NCBI GenBank assembly: GCA_018136815.1
Contig: CM030936.1
Location: 124,001-188,000, forward strand
Direction: 5' to 3'
Length of the DNA stretch: 64,000 nt
Source of the DNA: Isochrysis galbana
Taxonomy: Eukaryota > Haptophyta > Isochrysidales > Isochrysidaceae
The translations under genes were made by a program, and so were the position numbers. Below, in pieces: positions 9,590 to 20,578 of the stretch; the first letter of the stretch is position 1, and each line of letters opens with the position of its first letter. A model generated the notes under the pieces. The model saw nothing but the letters and a program-made list of their open reading frames with translations, searched no databases and was not told the origin of the DNA.

Positions 9590-9930
9590 GTTGTCAGATT
9601 AGCGCCGCCGGCGTCGCGCTCGCCGTCGCGTGGGTGCCCCGAGGGCGCCACTTCTCGCACCCCCATCATACGCTCGGGGCCGTCGCCTTCGCCCTCGCCC
9701 TCGCCCTGCTGCAGCCGCTCAACGCGCTCGTGCGCGGCCCGCCCGCCGCCCGCACCACACGCCGCGCCGTGTGGCGGGTCGCGCACAAGGGGACGGGCTA
9801 CGCCGTGCTCGCCGTGGGCGTCTACCAGGCCCTCTCGGGGCGCGCCCTGGCGACGCCGTTCTCGTCGCGTACGGGGTGCTCCTGGGCCTCTCCTTGGGGG
9901 TGCTCGCGGGGGGGGGGGGCTCATGGTAGG
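9590..9930 (+). pseudogene. Cytochrome b561-like transmembrane fragment
   Basis: The plus strand encodes HPHHTLGAVAFALALALLQ then PLNAL-R, followed by RRAVWRVAHKGTGYAVLAVG and a further hydrophobic stretch. This fits the H..LG....QPLNAL.R.....W...H...GY pattern of cytochrome b561/DOMON-associated ferric-reductase-like domains, with two candidate haem histidines. The end (VLVAYGVLLGLSLGVLAGG) is in a different frame, so there is an indel near 9850, and a G-run ends it near 9920. The domain start lacks any upstream partner. It is a partial exon or pseudogene, possibly captured by repeats. Confidence 0.55.
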
Positions 9931-9939
9931 GTGAGAGTC

Positions 9940-10160
9940 CCCACAGGAGGGGATTTCTTTTATACCGACGCATCGCGTATTTGGAAACGAGGGGTACCAA
10001 ATGAAGGCAAACGACCTACGTAGCCACTATTAGCCTCAATGTAAATAGCCGAAGGGCCACTATTAGCTTCAATGTAAATAGTCGGTGGGCCACTATTAGC
10101 TAGATACCTAATAGTCGAAATCCAAACCTATTCACAGTCTTACTCCACGGACGCAGCTAG
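9940..10160. repeat. Dispersed repeat end plus palindromic units
   Basis: 9945-10015 matches 6410-6480 inverted and, in its last part, 58330-58360: ACGAGGGGTACCAAATGAAGG is shared with the latter. 10020-10110 holds three CTATTAGC..TCAATGTAAATAG units related to those at 5640-5700. Confidence 0.65.
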
Positions 10161-10612
10161 CAGCTAGAAGAGCCCAGGCAGACATGGGCCGACAACCAAA
10201 AAAACGAGTAGACACCAACGACTTTCTCGCCCTCTCTTCGAAGTAATAGACAACGAAACACTAACACCAAGCCACACTTTAAAAACGATAGCTCAGAAAC
10301 TAGAATTCGAACACATACACTCATACAAAAAAAACAGCACGAACGAGAGCGACCAGGGCTAGCGCCCTGGATACGAGGGAGGAGTGACTCCCAAGCGACC
10401 CACCCATAGGGGAAGCCGTAGGGCTGGGCCCCCGCAAAGAGACGCGACCCAAGGCGCCTCACAGCAACTGCGAGCCAACAGCCCCCCCCCCCCCCCCCCC
10501 CCCCCCCCCGACGCCAGACCCAAAGTAGTGCACATGGGTCGACCCCCCGAAACCGAACAAAAAGGACCGAGGGGGGGAGCGAAAGGGGAGTGAGGGTGGG
10601 GCAAGGGCGATG
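10160..10612. other. Interval with a possible LINE fragment and a long C-run
   Basis: The plus strand near 10225-10355 reads RPLFEVIDNETLTPSHTLKT.. to a stop. It may be a decayed retrotransposon segment because it abuts the LINE-linked repeats, but it is too short to assign. A run of about 30 C lies at 10480-10509. Confidence 0.3.
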
Positions 10613-10678
10613 TCAGGGGCAGCCCTCATAGCGAGGGACGAGGGATAACAAAGTAGTAGGCACCTTCAAGAATATTTT

Positions 10679-10716
10679 TTTAGTAGGTGTGTAGCCCAGA
10701 ATCTTCAGATGTTTTT
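10679..10716 (+). repeat. LINE 3' terminus, isolated copy
   Basis: AGTAGGTGTGTAGCCCAGAA then TCTTCAGATG and a T-run. The same block ends the LINE at 41829-41864. It marks a heavily 5'-truncated insertion. Confidence 0.7.
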
Positions 10717-10719
10717 TTA

Positions 10720-11482
10720 TAGCATGTGCGGGCCAACGGTAAGAAAAGAGCCTGTCGGTAGCATCATTTTTCTCTCCATGTGTTGCAAGATGGATTGAAA
10801 CGCTCAGCAACACGCGCGTGTACACACACATGTGCACATGCACATGCACATCATGCAACAAACTTGTCACGCGCACACTAACTCACACGGAGCGTACGGC
10901 AAAACATCACCTTTCCATCTGCACAGCGTCATGCGCCACCAGCTCGATGTACCGACAAACGGTCCAGAAATGTAGAAGGGGGGGGCTGGGGGAGCAGCAT
11001 CGTGTCGTGAAGTAAAGAGGGAAGCGCGACTCTTAAAATGGATGATGATGTCTTGATTTATGCTGTTCGTAGCTATTGTAGCACCGCTTGCATTTGCAAG
11101 GAGCCCAGATTCACAATAAAGCGAGCAGCAACCCGCAGTGGGTTGTGAAAGAGGAGAGGGGAGGACGATTAATATTATGTTGCGCGGGAGTGCCCGTTGA
11201 AGTCACGTTAGCTTCTCGGACAAAGTAAGTCGAAATGCTGCCCGTCAGCGAAAAAAAATTCGAAACGAAAGAAGGTGGCCAATACCCGAGGTTCATCTTC
11301 GCGTGCCATCATGTGGCCTTTGTCGATTTCACTCAATGCGACTCAACTTGATCAGTTGTTGCTCCGCCCGAGGTCACTGGCCATTGAACCAGTATCATCC
11401 ACGCATCGACATGCTTTCGTGTGCTTGCATATTGGAACGAATGCCGGCCCCTTTGCCATTCGCTAGGTTCGACCATTGAAGG
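10720..11482. other. Intergenic, no gene seen
   Basis: Contains a CA/TG microsatellite (10818-10860) and sequence downstream of the DGAT2-like gene. No ORF or RNA feature can be supported. Confidence 0.6.
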
Positions 11483-12756
11483 CTACCAGATCTCCAGCTG
11501 CGCGTCCGGTTTCCCACACTCCGCTTTGTGCGCATCAAACAAAGCCCTTAGCGCGGCGAGGTAACGCGAATGCCATGCATTGACCTCGTCAGCCGTGGGA
11601 TCTTCTAACTTCGGAAGCTGGAGCGGGGTGCCAATGCACGAGATGACCTCCGCGCGTTGCTTTGGGAAGGGGGGAAGCAAAGGTTCTCCCCAGAATGCTA
11701 CCGCTGGAATGCCGTACCGATTGATAGCAAGGCGCGGCTTGAGAGCTCCAGTGAAGGTGTGATACGTCTCCGACTCGCCAAATGTATAAATGGGCGTGAT
11801 CGCGTAGCCATGTTGCAGTGCATACTTGATCAGACCCTTCCGGCCCAAAATAGCGGTGCGCTCTTTGCCATACACGTGGAGGGTGGCATCCTCGAAGCCT
11901 CCGGGGATGATAGCCAGGTTTCGGCCAGCTCGCATCAGCTCAGTCATTCGCTCTTTGGTCGCAGACTCAAGACGACCAGAGATATCGCAGAGGAGCTATG
12001 GCATGTTGGGTGGGGTGGAGCATGTGGTTGGCATGCATGCCATATGAGTCGTGCATGCACAGGAGAGTGGTACGAGAGCATTAGTTTGTACTTTGCATCA
12101 CCTCACCTTGAAAAAGCCCGACCATTCTCGCAGATTCCGCGCAATGAGGAAGGCAGTGCCCTGCCAAGGCTCTGCATACGCGTCTCCTGGCCTTGCCGTG
12201 CGTAAGCTCGCTTGAGCTGGCTCAGAGGCATAGTCATTGAACTCACGTGACCAAACGCCGTTGCACACAAATCCAACAGAGAGGATACCATGAGGGTGGA
12301 ACATGAACAAGGTCTTTTCCGGCTTGATGCTTTCAACCGCACCTAAGTCCCCACGCGCGAAATACAGCGAGGCGTCTAGGTTATCAGGGTGGATGCCAAC
12401 AAGCTGGTCATGCTTCTTCTAGCGATACTGGCATCCTGGCATCAGAGGCAGTGGCAATCACCTTTGACAACGCATTTCTTATAGTACGCTGACATGTCGA
12501 GCTCATATACGAGGCGGAGGAACCATGGTCTCCACGCAAGCGTGATCCCAAAGTTCATCAAACCCATCGCAGTGATTATCGCAAAGCCAGCCAACGCCCT
12601 CCAGCCGCCTCCGGAGGTGAGGAGATAGAGTGCTAAGAGCGGCGGCAAGACGCAGCCAACCCAGAGCGGGATGAAGCAGCAGTGAACAATGAAGCCGCCC
12701 AGCCATGTGCCGCGCAGGAAAGAGGGCGCGAGCGGTGAGCTCGCGGATTCGCTCAT
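11483..12756 (-). CDS. DGAT2: DGAT2-family acyltransferase, three exons
   Basis: Exon 1 runs from 12756 (start MSESASSPLAP) to about 12469, exon 2 is 12418-12107 and exon 3 is 11995-11483. The exon 2 donor (AAG|GTGAGG) and exon 3 acceptor (ATAG|CTC) are canonical and phase 0. The exon 1 donor is uncertain. Exon 1 encodes two N-terminal membrane segments and ends near YELDMSAYYKK. Exon 2 carries the family signature MFMFHPHGILSVG. Exon 3 has AGRNLAIIPGGFEDA, GRKGLIKYALQHG, a FWGEPLLPPFP element and the closing H..YL..L..LFD.HK..CG. This is the acyl-CoA:diacylglycerol acyltransferase type 2 layout at about the usual length (~365 residues), so it probably catalyses the last step of triacylglycerol synthesis at the ER. 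Paralogous monoacylglycerol or wax acyltransferase activity cannot be excluded. Confidence 0.85.
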
Positions 12757-12859
12757 CGCGAGACGAGGGAGCACGGAAGCTAGTCAGGGAAAGGAGCAGC
12801 AGCAGTGCCAAGCAAAGCGGTGCAAGAGGCTCGTGCGAGAGGAGTTTGGTGTTGGCTGA

Positions 12860-13100
12860 GAGAAAGAGAGGGAGAGGGCGAGACGCGAGCGAGCGAAAAA
12901 AACGGAGAGAAGTGTGAGGAAGAGGAGCGAGAGAATAGACCGGGGAGAGCGGAGAGGGAGCAGAGCGGAAAGCGAACGGGCGAGCGGTGGGAGAAGGCGG
13001 CGAGGGGGTGGGCGGCGGCGGGGGGAGACGAGCGGGTGGGGTGGGGGAAGGGGAAGGGGGGGGGGGGGGGGGGGGGGGAGGGGGGGGGGGGGGGAGTGGA
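12860..13100. other. Purine-rich tract and G-runs upstream of DGAT2-like gene
   Basis: The plus strand is almost purely G/A over 12860-13100, with several G runs of 8-20 at 13047-13095. Long frames here are compositional. It lies just upstream of the DGAT2-like start and could be part of its promoter. G-quadruplex formation is possible. Confidence 0.6.
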
Positions 13101-13699
13101 GGGAGGACCCCAGATTCAGCGGGAAGAGAGGCAGGAGCTTCTTGGATCGGCCCCATTTCTATTTTAAGGCACTATGAAGTCTTACCCTTTGGTTTCGAGA
13201 ATAGGTGCTCAAACTGCAGGAAAGCCTCCTTATGGAGAGAGCTTGGCCGACGTGTGATTCTTTTTTCAGTTGAAGCCCGTCGTGACTCACAGGGTATTTT
13301 CTTGCGTACGTGTGCGCAACATCGCGAGCCTCATCCATCAGCCCCCTAGCTGTGAAAGACAGTGGGTAGGGTATACAAAATAATCAATGTTATATCCTAG
13401 CCAACCCCACTAGCTAATTGGACACAACTTTTCCGTCCCGGAATCCCGCCATGCCTGACGAGCCAGGTGCCAGGTGTCCGGGGAGGGGGCACCGCCCCCT
13501 CCCCCCGATATTCGTCCTCCCCCCAGTGCATGCACCGACCCCGCGCACCCCAACGCGTCCTCTCCTCGAGTCCACGCTGGGGGAAAACCCCTCTCGGGTA
13601 AAAGCAACGCAGGGGGGGGGGGGGGCACTCATGAATAGGAGCCCAGAAACGCTAATCTCTCCTCGCAAGAGCGAGTGGCCGCGGTGAGCCGCGGCCCTT

Positions 13700-14241
13700 C
13701 CCTCCTGGTTCTGGCGCCCCCGTCTTCTCTTACCCAAACGGGGCGAGAAGACACGTAAACGCCGGAGGGGAGAGCTGCCACTCCCCCCTCCCCTCCCTCT
13801 TCCCTTTTCCTCCTCTCTTCCCTGCGGCGGGGGCCCATGGCGCGCGCCTGCGGCCCCTCTTCAGGTCCCCAGGAGGCCAGCAGGGGCCTAGGAGCGCAGC
13901 TCAGGGGGCAGGTGAGGCTGGGGCATGGCCCTGGCCCCTCCTGCCTCTCCATCGCTGGCTCTCGAGCCCCTGCCAGTCGACTGGAGCTGGCTGGGGGGTC
14001 CTGATCAGGGGGGCCCAGGGGGAGGAGGGGCTGGTCAGAGGGATGGGCAGGCCACGACGGGCCAGGGCGGGCGAGTCAGGCGGGCCTGTGGGGAGAGGAA
14101 TGGGTCAGCAGGGCTGTGTGCTCCTGGCAGGCCATCAGGCGTGCCAGGAGAGTGAGTGGTTCCTCCCCCATGGCGGGGGAGGAGTGGAGAGAGGGGGGGG
14201 CTCGTGCCCCGCCATGGGTGAACCAAGTATAAACTTAGTTG
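13700..14241 (+). repeat. GC-rich dispersed repeat ending in a hairpin terminus
   Basis: About 400 bp is repeated in reverse at 47740-48130. A looser relative lies at 63550-63900, and fragments occur at 38760-38900. This copy ends in CCATGGGTGAACCAAGTATA then AACTTAGTTG, a terminus shared with 15048-15068 and 54982-55010. Apparent proteins in both orientations are compositional. Confidence 0.7.
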
Positions 14242-15068
14242 CAGTGGGTAGGGTATAGAAAGACAGAAAATACAGCTGTTTTTGGCTTTCTAAAAAAACA
14301 GTGTAAAACAGGGCAAAATACAGATACAGGGGGGGGGGCTCTCCCCCTCTTCTCCCCCCGTTGGAGCGTAACCTCTCTGCGTCGCTCGCCGCGCTGCGCC
14401 CCCCTCCCCCCTCCCCGCCCTCTCCCCCCACGATGAGCCACTCTCTCTTCAACCCCAATCCCACCCGCGCGTCGCGGTCCGCGCGCGCGGTCGTGGAAGA
14501 TGGCAGCGACACATGCGGCGACGATTCTCGATTCTCCGACGCCGGATAGGCCAACGCCGGCTGCCGCCGCGCCGCTTGCTTGGGCGGCGCTTCTCAACGG
14601 CGCAGCCGCCGCATGTAGTGAATAGTGAAGGCTGGGATAGCGACGACGACAGCGATGCTGAAGATGATTGGATGGCGGACGAGTTGGCTTTGGCTTTGAC
14701 GTAAGTTTTGTTTTGTAAGGGCCCAAATTTTGTTGTCAAATTTGAGGGTTGGGCACCTGAATTTTGATCAAAATTTTGACGCTTTCGAATATTTTGTCCT
14801 ATTATAACCCTATAACCCTTACCCTTAGTTAGTGTTAGTAAGTATTAGGCGCGTTAGACGCCTTGGCCACAGCGACTTGTTGTTGCTTTGAATTGCCCCG
14901 TAGATGGACCGGTTCCGTTCTGCCGCCGATGGCGCCGCTGGTTGTGCTAACACTTGTTGTGCCACCGCTCCCCTTGTCCCTGGTCGCCAGGCATACAGAG
15001 GACTTCGGGCGGAAGCCCCATGCATGGCCAGCGAGGCAAGCAACTAACAACTAAGTTTATACTTAGTT
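14240..15068 (-). pseudogene. hAT transposase relic (C-terminal) with repeat ends
   Basis: The segment is bounded by near-palindromic AACTAAGTTTATACTTAGTT blocks (14221-14241, 15048-15068). Inside, the minus strand at about 14850-14930 reads SAAERNRSIYGAIQSNNKS, matching the hAT dimerisation-region start ERNWSVYGQIH seen at 47.7 kb. The plus strand at 14640-14690 reads SDDDSDAEDDWMAD, the acidic tail also seen at 47.5 kb but here in the opposite orientation. The piece is therefore rearranged and inactive. Confidence 0.45.
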
Positions 15069-15605
15069 CAGCATGGGGGGGCGCCTCGCGTCCCCCCTCT
15101 CAAGCACCAATTCCCCTCCGGGGGGCCTGTCGGTCATCCCCATGCTCTGCCTCTGGGCATAAGCAGGGCATTCAACACAACCACCCAGACCCCCAGTGGG
15201 CGCGGCATGAGCTGCTCAACTGCAGCACCGCAATTGTAATCATAAATGGCCGCAAGGAGCAGCAGCCAAGAGAAAGAGTGCCGCCGTATGCCAGCAAGCA
15301 AGCGATTTGTCTGCACGGTTCAGGGTGACGGTCTTTGCGCTCAGACTACCCCCTTCGGCAGTCGACGACAGTGTGATAGTGGTTGTGCGGTAATTCCCGA
15401 GTTGGGAAAACACCTACGATATGCTTTAGAACGTATACAATAGACGCCACTTTGCGAGTCGCGACACATCCACCATCCACGTAGAAGCTTACGTGAGACT
15501 GTAACTGTATGCCGCAAAAATCCAAGAGAGCATGGCAAGCGGCTAGCGGCTCGCCACTCACCACATCACGGCCCAGTGGCGAGTATGTACATATTCGCTG
15601 TATTA
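15069..15605. other. Intergenic, no gene seen
   Basis: Follows the repeat terminus at 15068. No frame here is convincing. Confidence 0.6.
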
Positions 15606-17553
15606 TTATTCCATGAATTCGAGCTCGACATCAATGAGGTCGGAGAGGAGTATGGCGGAGCGCCCGAGCAGCCAGCCTCCGAATAGAAAAGGTGAGCGGA
15701 TCTGGCGCATCAGAAGCCACAGCACTTCAGCCGACACGAGCACGTCGATTGCCGTCGCATCCGCCAGTCGTACGGGTGTGGTGTAGTTACCATGGCCGCC
15801 GCCAAGGCTGAAGGGCAACCTTTCACGCAGAGACATCTTGATGAGCATCGCGGTCTCGAAGAGCGCTGCACCGGCGGCTGTAGAGCCCACAGCCGAGAGG
15901 ACGGTCCGGTGCGCCCGAGAGGATGGCATAAAACCACGCAATGCACCCCACGCTAGCCCACCCAATGTGCAGAAAGCCACTGAGAGGATCCCTTCGAGCA
16001 GCCGCTCGTCTGACGCGAGATCTGACACGCCAAGAGGTGGCAGCGCTGGTGGCTCAGGGTCCGGCGGCGCTGCGTGCGTCTCGAGGAAGGGCTCGTGACG
16101 CGCGGCGACCTCTTCCGCACTTGAGGGATCCTCGATGCCCCTGCGGACACGCTCCTCCCTCTCCTCGGCCTCCTCTGCCGCATGAGCTGCCAATCGAGAG
16201 AGAGCAAGGTGGGCATACTCCTCGATGAGGTGCTCCCGCGTGTCTATGGTGGTATCCCCTGTTGCGCGACGCAGCTGACCTAGATCTAGATTGCCCCGAC
16301 GCATCATTCCACCAACATGCCGTCCATTGACACCGGCTTCTGCGCCGCCGTTCTCGTTGACAGCATCCACCTCCCCGCAACTTGGCGGCATAGAGCCGGA
16401 GCTACGCAGTTCGCCCAACGGCGGCCAATCCGCTTCATCAGGTAACCCCCCAAGTGCATCGAGCGTGCCCGCTTCGTCCGGCTCCTCTGCTGAAGGCGCG
16501 AGTTGAACAAGATACCGCTTGATCATTGGGCTAGCCAGCATTGCTTGGGCCACATCCCTGCGACGCGACGCGGCAGCAGCCGTGCATGCCCAGTACAATG
16601 CTGCAAGGCGATCAAAGTCAGTTGCGGGTGCTGCCTGCTCGAGCATCCGCTCGTAGAACCAGCCGTCCCCCTCCGCGTGCTCAAAGGCAGGGTGGTTGGA
16701 TAGCGCAGCTGTCAGCCTTAGCGCGTCAAGCAGCACCTCCGAGTCGTTGAGTGGGGTAGCCGTGGGTGAGGCGTGCAAGACCGGTGGCAAGGCATCCAGA
16801 TATGCATGATAGTACTCATCCGATCCGTGGAACGCTTGCATCGGCACGGGGCCCTCAAGCATGGCCGTCAACGCACCCAGAGCGACCTGTGATCAAAGAG
16901 ATGCGGACATTGGAGCCGATGCGGACATCAGAGCACGAGCAAGTCTGGAAGGCGAACGGTGGGCGGCTGGAGCAGCCTGTGTAAAGCTCTATGGCATGGC
17001 CATTTCTTCCAAAATGGTAGGTGAGATGGCTCGTGTCCGACAGCCCGTCCCCTTCTACTCCTTGACTGCGGACCGTCCTCTTCATTTGTCCTACCTATGA
17101 GCGCGCAGACCCCAGGCGCCACGCGTGCGCGGACTAGCCACTACCGGACTATGTGCCACTCCTAACCTGCTGGATGTCTGCCTCAAACGAGGCAACGAGC
17201 CTTCCCCAAGAGCGCGCGGCTCCTGAGCCTAGCAGCCGGATCTTGAGGTCATCGACGGGAAGCTGGGCGAGAGTAAAAGCGGCCATAAGCCCGCCAATCT
17301 GGAAGACGCTCGCCCCCTCCGCGCCCAGCGCAGTCCCAGGCGACTCGACATACGACTGCACACGGCGCAAAAGCCAATCGCTTCTGCCAAGCGCTCCTGC
17401 GCCGAGGAGCGAGATGCCGAGCACACCAGCGCCGACAAGCGGCCAATTGAAGATCGGCTCGTCGGGCACAGACGATCGCCCCACGTACGCCCGGTGTGCC
17501 ACTCGCCACAGCTGTCTGCCGAGCGGCCGCAAGCGTGGGTGCACCGCCAGCAT
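15606..17553 (-). CDS. Predicted multi-span membrane protein, two exons
   Basis: Exon 1 is 17553-17167 (ATG start, MLAVHPRLRPLG) and exon 2 is 16886-15606. Donor CAG|GTTAGG and acceptor CACAG|GTCGC are both phase 0, giving ADIQQ-VALGALTAMLEG and about 556 residues; the intron is 280 bp. Exon 1 has a hydrophobic segment near residues 38-57 (PLVGAGVLGISLLGAGAL). The middle is acidic and Ala-rich. The C-terminal 130 residues hold about four hydrophobic segments (GILSVAFCTLGGLAWGAL, AVGSTAAGAALFETAMLI, IDVLVSAEVLWLLM, FLFGGWLLGRSAILLSDLI). The Arg-rich N-terminus could be an organelle-targeting peptide (inference). I recognise no family. Splice phase agreement makes the gene itself credible. Confidence 0.65.
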
Positions 17554-17589
17554 CGGCGCGCGCCCTTGCTCTCGTTTTAAAAGGTGATC

Positions 17590-17906
17590 CAGTAGAATTT
17601 ACCTCTCTTGGGACGATCGCCCCCGAAATGTATTGTCGAGACAATTGGTGAATATGTCAGCGGTCATCTGGGAAGTCGAGATCCATTCCGGGGCTGAAAT
17701 ATTATGTAGAAATTACTCTCGAGCGTAAATAAAGCAAAACAAACAAGCGAGCATAATGATAATGACGGGTGCGAGCGGGTGACCCCTGGATTTTTGATTG
17801 AATCGCGCGTGGCCGAGTTATCAGTAAATATGTGGATCGGGAGGGAATTGCTGTAGATGTCCTAGAAACTCGAATGGGTGCAATGAGAATTGCAAGTTCC
17901 GAGCAG
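17590..17906. other. Intergenic, no gene seen
   Basis: Moderately AT-rich sequence upstream of the membrane-protein gene. No recognisable element. Confidence 0.5.
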
Positions 17907-18224
17907 CTAAGGCATAAATAAACAGCTGTTTCGGCTTCGGCTTCGGCCGATTATTGGGCGACTAACTTGAGTTTCTTGGACTGAAATGAGATTGATTGAG
18001 GCCCCCCCATACCCCATACTTGAGTACGTATGTACGTATCCAGCAAACGGCCTCGAAAGAGAGCCCCAGGATGAGTCAGCATAAACTTCAAGTGACGAAT
18101 TCGAGCCATCGTACGTTATTCCAAGTCCAAGCCATTTTGAGTAGCATTGGAGGTAGCTAACGATACCAAGAGCCGAGTCATAGTCATAGTTCTGAGGCGA
18201 AGGATCCTGCATGAATTGGCACAC
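17907..18224 (-). pseudogene. Ty1/copia RNase H fragment
   Basis: The minus strand reads DYDSALGIVSYLQCYSKWLG, then LEVYADSSWGSLSRPFAGYV. This follows the copia-type pattern A..I..YL......GL.Y......L..Y.D..W......R...GYV at the RT/RNase H junction. The expected SxxEAEY part is missing: the frame is lost around 17990 by an insertion rich in C. A decayed fragment with no flanking LTR visible. Confidence 0.75.
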
Positions 18225-18703
18225 ATAATATTAATAAAACAACTGAGCGTTAGTACCACTACTCCCACTAGCCCGGTACTATCGCGACACCCCTCAGCGC
18301 ACTTGCACGTACCCACATGCGGGGTCCGTGCCCTCCTCTGCCGCCGCGGTAGCGGCGGCAGCATCAGCACCGGCCTTCTGGCCCTCGACGCCCCACGGGT
18401 CTCCAAACTACCACTGCCCAAACATGCCTCCCCAGCAGCCCTCTGAAGAGCTGGGCACTGCCTCCTCGGCGCGGCGCCCACCCTCCCGCACCCGCCGTCT
18501 CTAAAACCTAGGGAACCACCTTAAGCAATGAGAAAGAGCAATGTGTTGATAACGCTCCTCGCATAAAGTGCATCATCAACAATATTACATCTGTCCACCT
18601 TACATTTCATCCAAGATGCTGCGTGGTGTGTATGCCTGCAGCACGAGAGGAAGAGAGCGGCTGGAGCTCGCGCATACGATAGCTGCAGCACTACGAAACG
18701 AAA
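18225..18703. other. Intergenic, no gene seen
   Basis: Downstream of the J-domain gene (minus strand). Frames here are compositional. Confidence 0.5.
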
Positions 18704-20080
18704 TCATCGGAATCGCACATGAACATGTTGACCGCCGTGATTGAACCACTGGCCTCCGCCATGACCGCGCGCTTCTTGTTCATTGTTGTTACCCGTCACT
18801 TCCTCGCCTGCATCATATTTTCTCCGCGCGTCGTCATCTGAAAGCACCTCATACGCCAGAGTGATGGCCTTGAATTTGACCTCAGCCGTCTCTCGCTCCG
18901 CTTCGGGTTTGTCCTTCGTCTTGTCAGGATGGTATTCGACAGCAAGCTTGTGATACGCACGTTTGATCTCTCTAGAGGATGCCGAACGCGATACGTTGAG
19001 CAACTTGTAGTAGTCTTCTTGCTTCGAACGACGCAGCAACTTCTCGGCCTTTTGAAGCCCACCGCGCGCTTCTTTGGAGTGATGGTCTTCCTTGAGCACC
19101 TCCTGGAAAATGCCAATCGCGGCATCATACTCTTCAGCGAGCAAGTGAGCTTCGGCAAGGAGCAGCTTCGAGGATGATGACGATGAATCGAGGCGATGGT
19201 GCTCGGTGCACGAGACGAGACCCTCAGTGCTCAGACGTAATTTGGTGCAGCAGATGCACAAGTCGCGATAGAGCGAGGCACGGTACACCGCCGGCGGGGA
19301 TAATGCCAGAGCGTCCTCAATGAGCACACGGGCTGCTTCGTACTGGTCATCACGTTCAAGCTGCCTCATTCGACCTTTGCCCTCCACTTCTTTGCCCATC
19401 ACCTCCTCAAGTTTGGCCAGCAGCTTGGCCAACTTCTTTACCTGCTTGTAGTCGGACTTGCATGCCTGGTGCTCAGGATCCCATTTGAGAGCCTCACGGA
19501 ACTGGCGCAACGCCAGCTCTGTATTGCCCATCACGTAAAATCCTTTCCCCCTCTTGTATAGCTTAGCAAGATTGTCATCTGCGCTGGCCTCTTTGCCGTC
19601 ACCCTCCTTGGCAGCGCGCTTCTTTCGCTGTTCTCGTAGCCAGGCCCACTGTTCTGCGCACTTCTCCTCGCACTTGAATGGCGGATGCGAGCAACTTGAT
19701 TCTGCTGCACGTACTCCGCCCTCACATTCGCAGTAGCCTGAGGAGCCGTCGGCAATCGTTGCCATACAGTCGCGATCCATGCTCGGCTCACGCTTGCCAC
19801 TGGCTGTGCATCCGCCCGTCTGACGCCACGAGACGCACTTGCTAGGTGCGCTGAGTTCATCGCATCGGCCACATGTGTGCGGGCAGCTCTGCCAGACAAA
19901 GCTGAGTGGATCAATCCCCACAGGCGGGCGGGCCCATGCGGCTGAGAAATGCTTGTCGCACGAAAACTTGAGGAAATCGCAACTGATCGAGCGGGAGGGC
20001 GGGCAGCCCTCCTCTGCGCACACCCACGGCCCGCTGTCCTCACACGGACTTGCCGCGCTCGCCACGAGCAGAGCCCACAT
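18704..20080 (-). CDS. ER-type J-domain co-chaperone with TPRs (DNAJC3-like)
   Basis: A single-exon ORF of 458 residues. A short hydrophobic N-terminus ([11 protein letters not shown]) looks like a signal peptide. Residues ~12-75 form a Cys-rich, ShK-like module ([20 protein letters not shown]). Residues ~80-135 are a second Cys-rich stretch with [12 protein letters not shown]-like helical repeats span ~165-345 ([20 protein letters not shown] and others). The J domain is residues 356-428 with the HPD motif at 384-386, needed to stimulate Hsp70 ATPase. The tail ends in QHVHVRF, with no KDEL. The TPR-then-J order matches DNAJC3/p58IPK, an ER-lumen co-chaperone of BiP. The N-terminal Cys-rich modules are an addition compared with animal DNAJC3. 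Confidence 0.85.
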   Translation of the reverse strand: MWALLVASAASPCEDSGPWVCAEEGCPPSRSISCDFLKFSCDKHFSAAWARPPVGIDPLSFVWQSCPHTCGRCDELSAPSKCVSWRQTGGCTASGKREPSMDRDCMATIADGSSGYCECEGGVRAAESSCSHPPFKCEEKCAEQWAWLREQRKKRAAKEGDGKEASADDNLAKLYKRGKGFYVMGNTELALRQFREALKWDPEHQACKSDYKQVKKLAKLLAKLEEVMGKEVEGKGRMRQLERDDQYEAARVLIEDALALSPPAVYRASLYRDLCICCTKLRLSTEGLVSCTEHHRLDSSSSSSKLLLAEAHLLAEEYDAAIGIFQEVLKEDHHSKEARGGLQKAEKLLRRSKQEDYYKLLNVSRSASSREIKRAYHKLAVEYHPDKTKDKPEAERETAEVKFKAITLAYEVLSDDDARRKYDAGEEVTGNNNEQEARGHGGGQWFNHGGQHVHVRFR

Positions 20081-20102
20081 CCTCTCACTTGCTGGCTAAA
20101 TA

Positions 20103-20578
20103 AATAGCAGGGTGGCTCGCTCACGCTCGCCGGGGTGGCTGGAAGACGACGGTGGGGTTGGAGGGGGAAAGAGTGAGGAGTGAAGACAGGAGCAGAGTGG
20201 CACGGAGGAGGACGCGTGGGGGCAGAGAGGCTCGCACGAAACAACGCCGAGGCGGTGAGCGGCCGCGCGGCGCTCGCGTCGGGCCCGGCGGCCACGGTGA
20301 TAGCAACGACTTTTGTAAAGTTATCAGAGGACAATTCTAGTGTAGCTAGAGTACTCTCTCTCTTTCTATTCATAGATATGTACATGCACCCTCCATAGAA
20401 TGCAATTCTAAAATTCGTATGAAACACGTAAATAATACATCCGTTTCAAAGCTGAAACCGTTGGCTTTCGGTTGGCCCAGGGAGAGCTATAGTGAATATT
20501 TCCAATTCTATGAAATATGAAATAGCGGTAGCGGGTACATTGACATATTGACATTGACATTGGCATTGGTATTGGCAT
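20103..20578. other. Upstream region of J-domain gene, no gene seen
   Basis: Probable 5' flank of the minus-strand J-domain gene. A short ATTGACATTGACATTGGCATT-like simple repeat lies at 20535-20575. Confidence 0.5.

Noticed and set aside
12503-13177. Long Pro-rich and Gly-rich ORFs on both strands
   Set aside because: Produced by the purine-rich/G-run tract; no domain, and the minus-strand part overlaps DGAT2-like exon 1 in another frame.
19531-20427. 298-codon minus-strand ORF overlapping the J-domain gene
   Set aside because: It is an alternative frame on the same strand as the well-supported DNAJC3-like gene; its composition (Arg/Ser/Ala) is that of a shadow frame.
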